NCBI GenBank assembly: GCA_024763335.1
Contig: JANTFS010000002.1
Location: forward strand, 1 to 58,446
Length of the DNA: 58,446 bases
From: Paracoccaceae bacterium
GTDB taxonomy: Bacteria > Pseudomonadota > Alphaproteobacteria > Rhodobacterales > Rhodobacteraceae
Reading direction: 5' to 3'
The first letter of the stretch is position 1. The number at the start of each line of letters is the position of its first letter. Positions 18,264-25,978 of this stretch are shown here, one piece after another. Position numbers and translations under genes: made by a program. The notes below the pieces were generated by a model, which was not told the DNA's origin, did no database searches, and worked only from the letters and a program-made list of their open reading frames with translations.

Positions 18264-18983
18264 CTATTTCGCAAGCGACTGGATCACGCCGCGAATCCGC
18301 TCGTCTTCGCGCTCAAGGAAGGCTTGGCCCTGCTCGTAGGCGCGCTGAATTTCAATCATTCTGGCGATTTCGCCGATCGGGTTGACATTCGACTGTTCGA
18401 GATAGCCTTGCAGGATCCGCGCATCACCGCTCACCGGGTCCGCACCGCCGGGGCTTTCGAAGCGCACGCCGTCGTGGTGGCGCAGGTCATTTGGATCGCG
18501 GGGCAGCCAAAGGCCGATCTCCGCCAGCAGTTGGCCATCGGCCGACATCGTGCCGTCCGAGGCGACCGCGATGGACTGCGCTGCCGCCGGCACAAACAAC
18601 GGCGCGCCGCCGGCATCGAGCAGCCGGTAGCCATCAAGTGTGACAAGTTCGCCCTGGGGCGAAGGCGTGAAGGCGCCGGCGCGTGTGAGCATCGGCCCGT
18701 TGGGCCCCTCGACCATGAAAAAGCCCTCACCTTCGATGGCGAGATCAAAGGTGCCGCCCGTCTCGTCGAGCGGAGCCTGGTCGAGCCGCGTGTCGCGTAC
18801 GTTCGCGGTCGCCATCGAAAGCGATGGATCGCCCGGCGCCAGCGCCTGCACAAATTCCGAGAAAATAACGCCCTCGCGCCGGTAACCGGTCGTTGAGGCG
18901 TTCGCGATATTGTTGGCCACGGCGCGCATTTCGGACATCAGGCCGGATTGCCGGGTCAAGGTGGTGTAGATCGCGTTGTCCAC
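18264..18983 (-). CDS. flgF: Proximal rod protein FlgF
   Basis: AVANNIANASTTGYRREGVIFSEFVQAL; GTG start at 18983 with GGAGG upstream preferred. Confidence 0.94.
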   Translation of the reverse strand: MDNAIYTTLTRQSGLMSEMRAVANNIANASTTGYRREGVIFSEFVQALAPGDPSLSMATANVRDTRLDQAPLDETGGTFDLAIEGEGFFMVEGPNGPMLTRAGAFTPSPQGELVTLDGYRLLDAGGAPLFVPAAAQSIAVASDGTMSADGQLLAEIGLWLPRDPNDLRHHDGVRFESPGGADPVSGDARILQGYLEQSNVNPIGEIARMIEIQRAYEQGQAFLEREDERIRGVIQSLAK

Positions 18984-18984
18984 C

Positions 18985-19251
18985 CTATCCTCCGGCAATC
19001 AGGGGCACGATTGTGCGGGTGAAAAAGCCGGTCAACGTATCGGTCATGAACCCCATCGAGAGCCAGAAAACCGCGAGCATGGCCGCAGCCTTCGGGACAA
19101 AGGTGAGAGTCATTTCCTGGATTGAGGTGAGCGCCTGAAACAGGCCCACGATCACACCTGTCACGAGAGCGACGGTGAGCACCGGCATCGAGATCAGCAC
19201 CGCGTTCCAAAGGCCCGCCCGTAACGTGTCGTAGAAGATGATTTCGTCCAT
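18985..19251 (-). CDS. fliQ: Flagellar export protein FliQ
   Basis: 88 aa, two TMs, GLFQALTSIQEMTLTFVPK. Confidence 0.97.
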   Translation of the reverse strand: MDEIIFYDTLRAGLWNAVLISMPVLTVALVTGVIVGLFQALTSIQEMTLTFVPKAAAMLAVFWLSMGFMTDTLTGFFTRTIVPLIAGG

Positions 19252-19253
19252 GG

Positions 19254-19547
19254 TCAGACCGGCATCCTGAGGATTTCCTGATAGGCCTCGACGACCTTGT
19301 TTCGCACCGTCACCGCCGTTTCCACAGCGAGTTCGGTCTGGGCCAGGGCTTCGACCAGTGCATGAGGATCGGCGTCGCCGGTCAGTGCCGCCTTGGCGAC
19401 TTGTTCTCCTTGCTCGAGGGTCGCGGCGAAATCCCCCGCCATTTTGGCGAAGGTTTCGCCGGCCCCGTTCCCCGCCGGAGCCTTTGGCGCCGTCGCGGGC
19501 CGCGTCGCCGCATATCCCTGTGCGGCCAATGACGATTTCACGTCCAT
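19254..19547 (-). CDS. fliE: Hook-basal body complex protein FliE
   Basis: ALAQTELAVETAVTVRNKVVEAYQEILRMPV. Confidence 0.95.
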   Translation of the reverse strand: MDVKSSLAAQGYAATRPATAPKAPAGNGAGETFAKMAGDFAATLEQGEQVAKAALTGDADPHALVEALAQTELAVETAVTVRNKVVEAYQEILRMPV

Positions 19548-19556
19548 TCAGCCCTC

Positions 19557-19949
19557 CTATTTCCGGAGCAAATCGAGCAGGTTGCGCGACATTTGCCGCG
19601 TCTGCTCGAAGATCTTGAGGTTCGCCTCATAACTGCGTTGCGCTTCGCGCGCGTCGGCGATCTCGACCACCAGATTGACATTCGATCCCTCGTAATAGCC
19701 GGTGTCATCGGCGAGGGGATGCGAGGGGTCATAGACCTTTGTGAGGGGGGTCTGGTCGAGGTGCACCGGCCCGGTGTCGACGAGGCCGGTCTGACGGCCG
19801 CCCTCAACGTCAGGCGTGAAGGCCACGACTTTGCGCCGGTACCCCGGCGTGTCGGAATTGGCGATGTTTTCCGAGGTGTGGCGGAGCCGATTGGCCTGGG
19901 CCTGCATGCCGCTCATCGCGGTTTTGATCGATGACAACAGATCGCTCAT
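19557..19949 (-). CDS. flgC: Proximal rod protein FlgC
   Basis: SGMQAQANRLRHTSENIANSDTPGYRRK; YYEGSNVNLVVEIADAREAQRSYEANL. Confidence 0.97.
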   Translation of the reverse strand: MSDLLSSIKTAMSGMQAQANRLRHTSENIANSDTPGYRRKVVAFTPDVEGGRQTGLVDTGPVHLDQTPLTKVYDPSHPLADDTGYYEGSNVNLVVEIADAREAQRSYEANLKIFEQTRQMSRNLLDLLRK

Positions 19950-19951
19950 GA

Positions 19952-20344
19952 CTACCCCCTGCCGCCGACGGCCGTCCGCAGGATCTTCATGGCGGAGCCA
20001 TAGACCGCGAGAGCGCGGTCGTGATCGCTCTTGGCGCGCGCGGCGGCGAACATTTCCTGCTCGACGGAGACGTTGTTGCCATTCGGGGCGGCGGCGTCCG
20101 GGCGGTAGACCGTGGTGGCGGTCGGGGCATTGGCCTGCCTGCCATCAAAGCCGTGCCCTGGGCGCGTGGCGCGCAGCGCGTCTTCGGTCGATGCGCGGTA
20201 GGTTTGACCGAACTCCGCGATATCACGGGCGCGATAGCCGGGCGTATCGGCGTTCGCGACGTTTTGTGCAATGACCGATTGGCGCGCCGCGCCATGCCTA
20301 GCAAGCGCTTGCGCCATCGAAAAGATTTCAAGTTTCTCGAACAT
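19952..20344 (-). CDS. flgB: Proximal rod protein FlgB
   Basis: RQSVIAQNVANADTPGYRARDI; VSVEQEMFAAARAKSDHDRAL. Confidence 0.95.
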   Translation of the reverse strand: MFEKLEIFSMAQALARHGAARQSVIAQNVANADTPGYRARDIAEFGQTYRASTEDALRATRPGHGFDGRQANAPTATTVYRPDAAAPNGNNVSVEQEMFAAARAKSDHDRALAVYGSAMKILRTAVGGRG

Positions 20345-20368
20345 CGGGGCTTCTCCCACGACCAGCGT

Positions 20369-20384
20369 TCAACCAAGGCTTAAC
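20369..20384 (+). promoter_or_regulatory. CtrA-like binding site TCAA-N7-TTAAC in flgB/fliI divergent intergenic region
   Basis: TCAACCAAGGCTTAAC; one mismatch to TTAA-N7-TTAAC. Confidence 0.55.
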
Positions 20385-20433
20385 CCTGATTCCTTTAGAA
20401 ACGGTTTCAGAGCTCGGAACCGAGGAGAAAAAG

Positions 20434-21780
20434 ATGATTCAGGTTGGGTTTGAAATGGTCGCCGCCGAGATCGCCGCGATTGCGCCGGCGCATGACGTGG
20501 GCCGCGTGGCGCGGATCGGCCGCGGAACCATCGAGGTCTCGGGATTGGGGCACGTGGCGGCGCAGGGCGATATTGTCGAGATCGACACGCCGGGACAAGC
20601 GACGCGTCGGGGCGAAGTGCTGAACCTCGCGCAAGACCTGATCACCGTTTTGCCCGATGGCGATATTGAAGGGTTGCAAATCGGCGCGGCGGTCAGCCTG
20701 CTGGGTTCGAGCCAGATCGCCCCGGACGATAGTTGGATCGGTCGGGTGATCGACCCGATGGGGGCAGCCCTCGATGGGCGTCCGATTTTCCGCGGTGCGC
20801 AAGTTCGGCCCCTGCGAGGCGCGCCCGTGAACCCGACCGAGAGGCGGGTTCTTGGCGCGCGTCTCGAGACCGGGTTGGCGGTTTTCAACACGCTGCTGCC
20901 GATCGTGCGCGGCCAGCGGATCGGGTTGTTCGCCGGCTCGGGGGTGGGCAAATCGACGCTGCTGGCAAAACTCGCCCGTGGCCTGCACGCGGACGTGGTG
21001 GTCATCGCGTTGATCGGCGAGCGTGGACGCGAAGTGCGGGAATTCGTCGAGCGCGTGCTTGGGGCTGAAGGGATGCGGCGCGCGGTTGTCGTCGCGGCGA
21101 CGTCGGATCAATCCCCCCTGATGCGAAGGCGGTGCGGCTGGGCGGCCATGGCGGTTGCCGAGCATTTCCGCGACCAGGGTCGGCACGTGTTGTTTCTGGC
21201 CGATTCGGTGACCCGGTTCGCCGAGGCGCACCGCGAGATCGCACTGGCCTCCGGCGAGGGTGGCAGCCTGCGAGGGTTTCCGCCCTCGACGGCGCACCAG
21301 ATCACGGCATTGAGCGAGCGGGCCGGGCCGGGCACGGGCACTGCGGGCGACATCACGGCGGTGTTTTCAGTGCTGGTGGCGGGCTCCGACATGGAGGAAC
21401 CGGTCGCTGATATCCTTCGCGGGGTCCTTGACGGCCACGTCGTTCTGGATCGCAAGATTGCCGAACGCGGTCGGTACCCGGCGATCGATCTCTTGCGGTC
21501 GGTCAGCCGGGCCCTGCCGGGCGCGGCGAGTGAGGCGGAGAATACGCTGATCTCGGCTGCGCGGCAGCGGCTCGGGGCCTATGACCGGTCGGAGATGATG
21601 ATCCGGGCGGGGCTGTATGCCTCGGGCACCGATCCGGATCTGGATGCGGCGATCGAAAGCTGGCCCAAGTTGGACGCATTCCTCGCAGAGGACGAGTGGG
21701 AAAACACCGCCGCCAGCTTTCGCAAGCTGGCGGCCTGCCTGACAACGACGGAACCTGTGGGTGCGTCCGGGAAGTCCTAG
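20434..21780 (+). CDS. fliI: Flagellum-specific ATPase FliI
   Basis: Walker A GLFAGSGVGKSTLL; ALIGERGREVREFVE; DSVTRFAEAHREIALASGE. Confidence 0.97.
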   Translation: MIQVGFEMVAAEIAAIAPAHDVGRVARIGRGTIEVSGLGHVAAQGDIVEIDTPGQATRRGEVLNLAQDLITVLPDGDIEGLQIGAAVSLLGSSQIAPDDSWIGRVIDPMGAALDGRPIFRGAQVRPLRGAPVNPTERRVLGARLETGLAVFNTLLPIVRGQRIGLFAGSGVGKSTLLAKLARGLHADVVVIALIGERGREVREFVERVLGAEGMRRAVVVAATSDQSPLMRRRCGWAAMAVAEHFRDQGRHVLFLADSVTRFAEAHREIALASGEGGSLRGFPPSTAHQITALSERAGPGTGTAGDITAVFSVLVAGSDMEEPVADILRGVLDGHVVLDRKIAERGRYPAIDLLRSVSRALPGAASEAENTLISAARQRLGAYDRSEMMIRAGLYASGTDPDLDAAIESWPKLDAFLAEDEWENTAASFRKLAACLTTTEPVGASGKS

Positions 21781-21805
21781 TGACATTGATCGCGTTCGGT
21801 GCATC

Positions 21806-21827
21806 GCGACCCGGGTTTGCGGGTCGC
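21806..21827. other. Stem-loop between convergent fliI and DUF1217-like gene
   Basis: Perfect 8-bp stem GCGACCCG/CGGGTCGC with 6-nt loop; no T-tract, so terminator function is uncertain. Confidence 0.5.
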
Positions 21828-21848
21828 ATGAGAAATCGCACCGGGCAT

Positions 21849-22640
21849 TCAGCGATCGCCGAGCAACATGAGGGCAATTCCGGCAGGCGACATCGACGCG
21901 GTGCCGGCTTCGATCTGGGCACGGGCCAAAAAGAGCCGGTTGAGCCGGTCGCGTGCGTCGGGATCGGAAAACTGGTCAACCTCGCCGTTTCCGAACAGGG
22001 TTTCGGTCCGTTCCCGGAAGATCGAGAGCTGCACGTCGACGTCCAATGCGGCCATCGTTGACGGAAGCCCGAGCGCGACCTCGAAAACCCTGCGCAGAGG
22101 TTCATTCCCCATCACCGAGAACCACTTGCCGTCGGCCGTGTTGTCACGCGCGGTAATGTCCGTGATATCCCGTTCGAGCGCCATGGACAGGCGCAGGTCG
22201 TTGTTCTGCTGGCCGACGGCGATTTCGAACTGGCGTGTGCGATAGGCGTCGAGCAGTCGTGGGGCGAAGTCAGACAACTGCGTGTTCGGCGTGCCGAGGT
22301 CGAAGCCGAAAGCCCCGGACAATGCGGCGTAGCGCTTGTCGACCATTCGGTTGGCGAAACTTGCCGGGTCGAGTGTGCCCTCTTCGAGCACTTTCTGAAT
22401 GAACGCCTTGTTCGGGGCGTCATCATCCAGCCCGAAGGCGCCCAGGGCAACTTTGAGAAGCCTGTAGTCGCCCACCAGGTCTTCGGCGGAGGTCACTTGG
22501 CCGATGTTACTCTCGAAATACGCCGCGTCACGTTCGATCTCCGGCGACGCATCGAAGGCCTCTTGCTGTGTGTCCTGCGTGCGCTGCAGAAAGGCCCAGC
22601 CGGCCATTCCGGAAAATGGGACGATCGGCTGGTACGCCAT
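21849..22640 (-). CDS. DUF1217-like flagellar-cluster protein
   Basis: FL.RTQDTQQEAFDASPEIERDAAYFESNIGQVTSAEDLVGDYRLLKVALGAFGLDDD...KAFIQKVLEEG; adjacent to flbT/flaF/flagellin. Confidence 0.8.
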   Translation of the reverse strand: MAYQPIVPFSGMAGWAFLQRTQDTQQEAFDASPEIERDAAYFESNIGQVTSAEDLVGDYRLLKVALGAFGLDDDAPNKAFIQKVLEEGTLDPASFANRMVDKRYAALSGAFGFDLGTPNTQLSDFAPRLLDAYRTRQFEIAVGQQNNDLRLSMALERDITDITARDNTADGKWFSVMGNEPLRRVFEVALGLPSTMAALDVDVQLSIFRERTETLFGNGEVDQFSDPDARDRLNRLFLARAQIEAGTASMSPAGIALMLLGDR

Positions 22641-22643
22641 CTC

Positions 22644-23051
22644 TCACGCCTGCTGGGCGGCCGCAAGCAGCCGTTCTTCGCGCGGAAGAAGGGCACGCAG
22701 AGCCTTGAGCGCCTGATAGATCTGGTCTCCCATGATGGCGTCGGTTGCCGTCTCGAGCAGACTGCGGCTGTCATGGTCGTTGAGCACTTGGCTGAGTTGC
22801 TCGACCCCGCGCAGAAGCTGCATGCGGGCTTCATCCTTGTCGGCGTCCCCCGAAAGCACGAGTTGCGCGATGTAACACACCCGCCGCACAGGCGTATTGA
22901 CTTCTTCTGGGTGGATCGCATCCCTCAGACGCAGGATGTTAGCGTTGGGTGTGACGATCGACAGCCGTGAGCGCCGATCACCGTTTTCAATCACCGCACC
23001 GTTGATCAGGACCCGTTCGCGAGGCCCAAGTTTGAGGACCAATCCGCTCAT
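22644..23051 (-). CDS. flbT: Flagellin expression regulator FlbT
   Basis: LVLKLGPRERVLINGAVIENGDRRSRLSI...ILRLRDAIHPEEVNTPVRRVCYIAQLVLSGD. Confidence 0.93.
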   Translation of the reverse strand: MSGLVLKLGPRERVLINGAVIENGDRRSRLSIVTPNANILRLRDAIHPEEVNTPVRRVCYIAQLVLSGDADKDEARMQLLRGVEQLSQVLNDHDSRSLLETATDAIMGDQIYQALKALRALLPREERLLAAAQQA

Positions 23052-23425
23052 GTTGCCTCCGAGGTGCCACGCAGCCCGCGCATGATTGCGGTGTTGATGT
23101 CGACAAGCGCATCGACGTCGTCCTCTCCGCGCAAAATCTTGCTGGTGTGAATGGTGGTGAACTGCGCGAGGAAGAAAATCCGCGCCCGCAGCTCCCGGGG
23201 CAGAGCGTTTTCCTGCTCGGCGACATCTGCCGCGAGCATTGTCCATAGCCGGCGGTTCTCATGCAGCGCGGCGGCCAGGTGCGCAAATCCGGCGGTGCCG
23301 CCGTCGGCAGCCGTTTTCAGCCGATGGGTGACACGGGCGAAGGCGTCGTATTCGGTGCTGCGGGGAGTTCTGATCGGGGCCTTGTTTTGGGCGTAAGCAG
23401 TTTCGGCCATGTTGAGGGTGGTCAC
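23048..23425 (-). CDS. flaF: Flagellin regulator FlaF
   Basis: TEYDAFARVTHRLKTA...ALHENRRLWTMLAADVAEQENALPRELRARIFFLAQFTTIHTSKIL; GTG start. Confidence 0.92.
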   Translation of the reverse strand: MTTLNMAETAYAQNKAPIRTPRSTEYDAFARVTHRLKTAADGGTAGFAHLAAALHENRRLWTMLAADVAEQENALPRELRARIFFLAQFTTIHTSKILRGEDDVDALVDINTAIMRGLRGTSEAT

Positions 23426-23469
23426 GGGGGATCCTTCCGGTCGCGTATGATGTCACGTCATTCAGTCGG

Positions 23470-23495
23470 GTGGGGCACCATTTCTGGCGCCCCAC
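23470..23495 (-). other. GNRA-loop hairpin immediately 3' of the flagellin stop codon
   Basis: Minus strand GTGGGGCGCCA-GAAA-TGGTGCCCCAC, 11-bp stem (one G-U) with GAAA tetraloop; no U-run. Confidence 0.75.
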
Positions 23496-23507
23496 GCCGG
23501 GGTTGTG

Positions 23508-24989
23508 TTACCGGAAGAGCGACAGGATGTTCTGCGGCGCCTGGTTGGCGATCGAGAGTGCCTGCGTGCCCAGTTGCTGCTGGACTTGAAGTGCTTGCAG
23601 GCGCGCGGAGGCAGCCTCCATGTCGGCATCAACCAGGGACCCGATCCCCGCCTTCAACGAATCCGACAGCTTCGAGATGAAATCGCTCTGGGTTTCGACC
23701 CGTCCGGCGACGGATCCGAATGCTGCAGCGGCATCAATCGAGGTGTCGATCAATGTCTCGATATTGTCGAGTGCCGCGGTGGCGCCCGAGTCCGTCGTGA
23801 CATTGATACCGCCAAGACCGAACAGGCCGCCCGATGCTGTGCCCCCGGCTGCGCCGACCACGCTGAAGCTTTGGCTGGTGCCATCGTTGTCGACCTTCAG
23901 CATCCACTGGCCCGAGGAATTTTGCGCCACCTGGGTGGTGATGCCGCTCGCGCCCGCGGCGTCAACCGCGGCTTTCAGGCCGCGCGCCACATCTTCGAAG
24001 TTCTCGCTCTGGCCGGCAACATAGGTGTAGGTATCGGACCCGACGGTGACACGATAGCCGTCTCCCTCGTTGACCGTCGCGCTGGCGGAGAACGTCACGT
24101 TCTCTGCCCTTTCGCCGATCGAGGCGCCCGAAAGCGTCACCCCCGTGCCGGCACCGTTCTTGAGGGCGGCCAGCGACACGTCTTCGAAGGCACGGGTCGA
24201 GGCGATTGTCACGACGTTGCTCGAGACACTGGCAGAAACGCCCTCCAGGCCAAGCGCATTGATCGCATTGTTGATCGAAAGCGCGGCTGCGTCCTGGTCG
24301 CCGGTGATGTCGCCGGCGCTGAAGCTGACCGTCGACCCCCCGACCGTCACACTGAACGCATCGCCCGAGACATCCGCATCGGTCGCGATGGTGAGGGTCT
24401 GAGAATTGGCGGTGTTGACGACGGCGGCGGCCGATGCAGTGGCATTGGACGAAAGGCTGGTGCCGGAGCCGTAGGTGCCCGCGCTGGTGGTCAGGTCCTG
24501 TCGGTTCACGGTGATATGCGACGCTGTCACGGTGCCGTTGGAGGCGCGGTCGAGCGACGCGAGCACGTTCACATCTTCGGTGCCGGAAACCATGTTGAGG
24601 CCGTTGAACTGGGCGGCGCCGACAACCGACGCAACCTGGTCGCGCAGAGCAGAAATATCGGTCTGCAGCTTGGCCCGGTCGACGTTCTGTTCCTGTGACG
24701 CAACGATCTTGCCTTTCATCTGGGTCAGCAGGTCGGTCACGGTTTCGGATGCCTGGCGGGCCACGGCGATGGTCGATTCCCCCAGCGCGAGGCTGTCGGA
24801 GATCGCCGAGAAGCCGTTCACGTCGGCCTCCATGACCTTCGAAATCGCCCAAACCGCCGAATTGTCTTTCGCCGTCGCGACGGCTTTGCCGGTTGAAATC
24901 TCGTTTTGGGTCTTGGCGAGGTTCGAGTTGATGCTCTTGAGCGTCTGCAGCGCCACCATCGCGCTTGAGTTCGTCAGAATGCTGGACAT
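23508..24989 (-). CDS. Flagellin
   Basis: MSSILTNSSAMVALQTLKSINSNLAKTQNEISTGKAV; C-terminal LQVQQQLGTQALSIANQAPQNILSLFR; start corrected from ORF 25127. Confidence 0.97.
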   Translation of the reverse strand: MSSILTNSSAMVALQTLKSINSNLAKTQNEISTGKAVATAKDNSAVWAISKVMEADVNGFSAISDSLALGESTIAVARQASETVTDLLTQMKGKIVASQEQNVDRAKLQTDISALRDQVASVVGAAQFNGLNMVSGTEDVNVLASLDRASNGTVTASHITVNRQDLTTSAGTYGSGTSLSSNATASAAAVVNTANSQTLTIATDADVSGDAFSVTVGGSTVSFSAGDITGDQDAAALSINNAINALGLEGVSASVSSNVVTIASTRAFEDVSLAALKNGAGTGVTLSGASIGERAENVTFSASATVNEGDGYRVTVGSDTYTYVAGQSENFEDVARGLKAAVDAAGASGITTQVAQNSSGQWMLKVDNDGTSQSFSVVGAAGGTASGGLFGLGGINVTTDSGATAALDNIETLIDTSIDAAAAFGSVAGRVETQSDFISKLSDSLKAGIGSLVDADMEAASARLQALQVQQQLGTQALSIANQAPQNILSLFR

Positions 24990-25210
24990 GTAGTCGGTTC
25001 CTTTGATCAAGTAGCGCCGTTTGCGCCGGTTAGGATGTCCGCCCGAACGGGCATTTTCAGAGCCATTCTGACCTCTGCGGATCGTGACCTTCCCAATCCG
25101 CGCCACCCCCTCAGGATGCACCGGCACCCTGCGGCCAAATTGTCTAAGGAACAGTGAAAGCGCGCCTGCCGTTTGTGTCGGATTTTATGCGAACCCGGCA
25201 GATTGTGCTG

Positions 25211-25570
25211 TCAGGCGCGGTGGTTGATCCCGGTTGTCCGCCGGGGCTCGATCTCGGCGGTGGCCCCATCGCGATGATAGGTGCGATTCGGGGCTGGTCC
25301 CGACTTGATCATCGCGAGACGGTCCCGCGCGGCGCGGACACCGAGCGCGGCGGCGGCAAGGAGCCCCTGGTTACGCTGCGCCTTTTCGCGCAAATGCTCC
25401 AGACGCGCCGCCGATGGTCCAGCGTCGGCGAGCGTCGCGATGAGGCTCTCCTTTTCGCGGGCGATCCGCGCAAGGTCGGAAAGGTTGCCCGCGAGAAGCG
25501 CGGTGTGCTCGCGCGCAAGCAGCCGATCGAGTGCGGCGGTGCGCGAGGCTGGCTCAAACAGCGCCATCAT
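25211..25570 (-). CDS. Probable FlgN-like export chaperone
   Basis: 119 aa helical LAREHTALLAGNLSDLARIAREKESLIATL; overlaps flgJ stop. Confidence 0.6.
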   Translation of the reverse strand: MMALFEPASRTAALDRLLAREHTALLAGNLSDLARIAREKESLIATLADAGPSAARLEHLREKAQRNQGLLAAAALGVRAARDRLAMIKSGPAPNRTYHRDGATAEIEPRRTTGINHRA

Positions 25571-25856
25571 CGATGTCCTTCATGGCCTCGAACAGGCTTT
25601 GCGCAAGCCCGATTCCGCCGGATTGAACCATCGCGCGGGCTTGCTCCAGCCGAAGAAACGAGGCGAATTGATCTTCACCCACACCGCCGCCGAATGCTGT
25701 CGGGCTTTCCCCCAGCCCCGCGGACTTTAGCATCTCGGACAGGAAATTCGCTTCCAACTCGCGCGCGGCATCCATCAAGGCGGCATCATGCGTGCCCTGT
25801 GCGGCCTTGCTTGGCGGGGGTGCCGGGGTGGGCGAGAGCGGCAAAAATGGCGTCAT
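25554..25856 (-). CDS. FlgJ N-domain (rod-binding) protein without muramidase domain
   Basis: AARELEANFLSEMLKSAGLGESP...ARAMVQSGGIGLAQSLFEAM. Confidence 0.85.
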   Translation of the reverse strand: MTPFLPLSPTPAPPPSKAAQGTHDAALMDAARELEANFLSEMLKSAGLGESPTAFGGGVGEDQFASFLRLEQARAMVQSGGIGLAQSLFEAMKDIDDGAV

Positions 25857-25978
25857 TTCCGAATCACTCGAATTGTGCGGACATGCTGCATCCTCACCCG
25901 CTGCGGTAAAGAATTCGGTAATGCCTTTCTGCGAAGTTGCGGGCCACGGAGTCAGAACACCCGGATCGAAACATGCAC

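Noticed and set aside
23505-24698. 397-aa plus-strand ORF opposite flagellin
   Set aside because: Shadow ORF of flagellin; no independent coding evidence
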